Source: Polyangium jinanense (lineage in GTDB: Bacteria > Myxococcota > Polyangia > Polyangiales > Polyangiaceae). Taken from it: DNA of 64,000 nt. The DNA lies in the NCBI RefSeq assembly GCF_028435365.1, contig NZ_JAGTJJ010000044.1:31029-95028 (forward strand), given 5' to 3'. The translations under genes were made by a program, and so were the position numbers. Positions 63,724-64,000 of the stretch are shown here, piece after piece (the first letter of the stretch is position 1; every line of letters starts with the position of its first letter). The notes beneath the pieces are model-generated. The model saw nothing but the letters and a program-made list of their open reading frames with translations, had not been told where the DNA came from and made no database searches.

Positions 63724-63787
63724 CGCCGCGCCGGGGCGCTGCCCCGGACCCCGCGGGGGCTGTTCGCCCCTCGACCCGAACCAGGGC
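63724..63787 (+). repeat. Dispersed palindromic element, copy E, truncated by an IS
   Basis: CGCCGCGCCGGGGCGCTGCC and the first half of the CCAGGGC hairpin are present. It stops at CCAGGGC and the sequence CTGAGCATTGGTCCC begins, where other copies continue AAGCCCTGG. Confidence 0.85.
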
Positions 63788-64000
63788 CTGAGCATTGGTC
63801 CCATCTCCGATCGGTACATTCCCCCCCTCTGACGACATTTACCGAGTGAGATGTTGGATGCAGGGGCAGCCTTGTCGGCGGAAGCGTGGGCGGAGGAGGA
63901 GTTCGGGCATGCGGACCTTGGAGACAAGCGCCGGACCCGGCGACTGACGCGCATGGCCGCGCAGGCGGCGCTGTTTCCCTCGGGGAAGGTGAGTGAGGTT
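63788..64000 (+). mobile_element. IS4-family insertion sequence, left part
   Basis: It begins where copy E is interrupted (CTGAGCATTGGTCCCATCT) and continues past the window through a transposase gene. Only the left end is visible, so the inverted repeat and target duplication cannot be checked. The first 19 bases recur, with two differences, at 28342. Confidence 0.6.
63851..64000 (+). CDS. IS4-family transposase, N-terminal part (runs off the window)
   Basis: 50 residues to the window end. WAEEEFGHADLGDKRRTRRL followed by MAAQAALFPSGKVSEV is the DNA-binding N-terminal domain of Tn5/IS4-type transposases. The DDE catalytic core is outside the window. The ATG is 45 bases after the matched IS end sequence. 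Confidence 0.82.
   Translation, partial: MLDAGAALSAEAWAEEEFGHADLGDKRRTRRLTRMAAQAALFPSGKVSEV

Overview
The window looks like chromosomal DNA of a large-genome myxobacterium, probably of the Sorangium/Polyangium group. The pointers are very high GC, long spurious antisense frames, and many lipoproteins with Gly-rich or Pro-rich linkers. Others are FHA-domain regulators, RCC1-like and beta-propeller surface proteins, a paired M16 peptidase locus, EF-hand-like Asp-rich repeats and a Cys-rich CGDG/ECDD motif. The genus is an inference from content.

From 1 to about 28.3 kb the DNA is mostly conserved core. It holds a partial hemW, a bifunctional (p)ppGpp synthetase/hydrolase, a MEMO-like protein, an FHA-AAA regulator and two identical tRNA-Gly genes. 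A MoxR-type ATPase, rluB, two translationally coupled EF-hand lipoproteins, lepA, an M16 peptidase pair, an ECF sigma factor and pyrR-pyrB follow. The cluster yceD-rpmF-fabH-fabD-fabG-acpP-fabF-nrdR-ribD supplies fatty-acid elongation together with L32, NrdR and RibD. Its 3' end meets mobile or repeat DNA, then def, an FHA protein fused to a degenerate secretion-type ATPase domain, and a cold-shock gene.

From about 32.4 to 52.4 kb the DNA is accessory. It contains secreted or lipid-anchored proteins, two four-helix-bundle genes, an ECF sigma factor, hydrolases, and a histidine kinase next to a STAS-domain regulator. Between them lie nine hexanucleotide arrays (GGAAGC/GGGAGC and variants). Some arrays share boundary sequences, some are joined to gene fragments, and one seems to have clipped a lipoprotein gene. 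The two four-helix-bundle genes share one layout: array, about 50 bp, a long inverted-repeat element whose outer stem differs in sequence but still pairs, about 55 bp, then the gene. A palindrome-rich element of roughly 120-155 bp occurs five times with compensatory changes in its hairpins. A 43-bp unit with two palindromes is repeated eight times at 36.3-36.7 kb.

From 52.4 to 64 kb lie an amidohydrolase lipoprotein, a propeller/cytochrome c protein, a GST, a LysR-controlled oxidoreductase pair, a C-type-lectin lipoprotein and a PHA depolymerase. The window ends in an IS4-family element that begins inside a copy of the palindromic element, beside a truncated gene.
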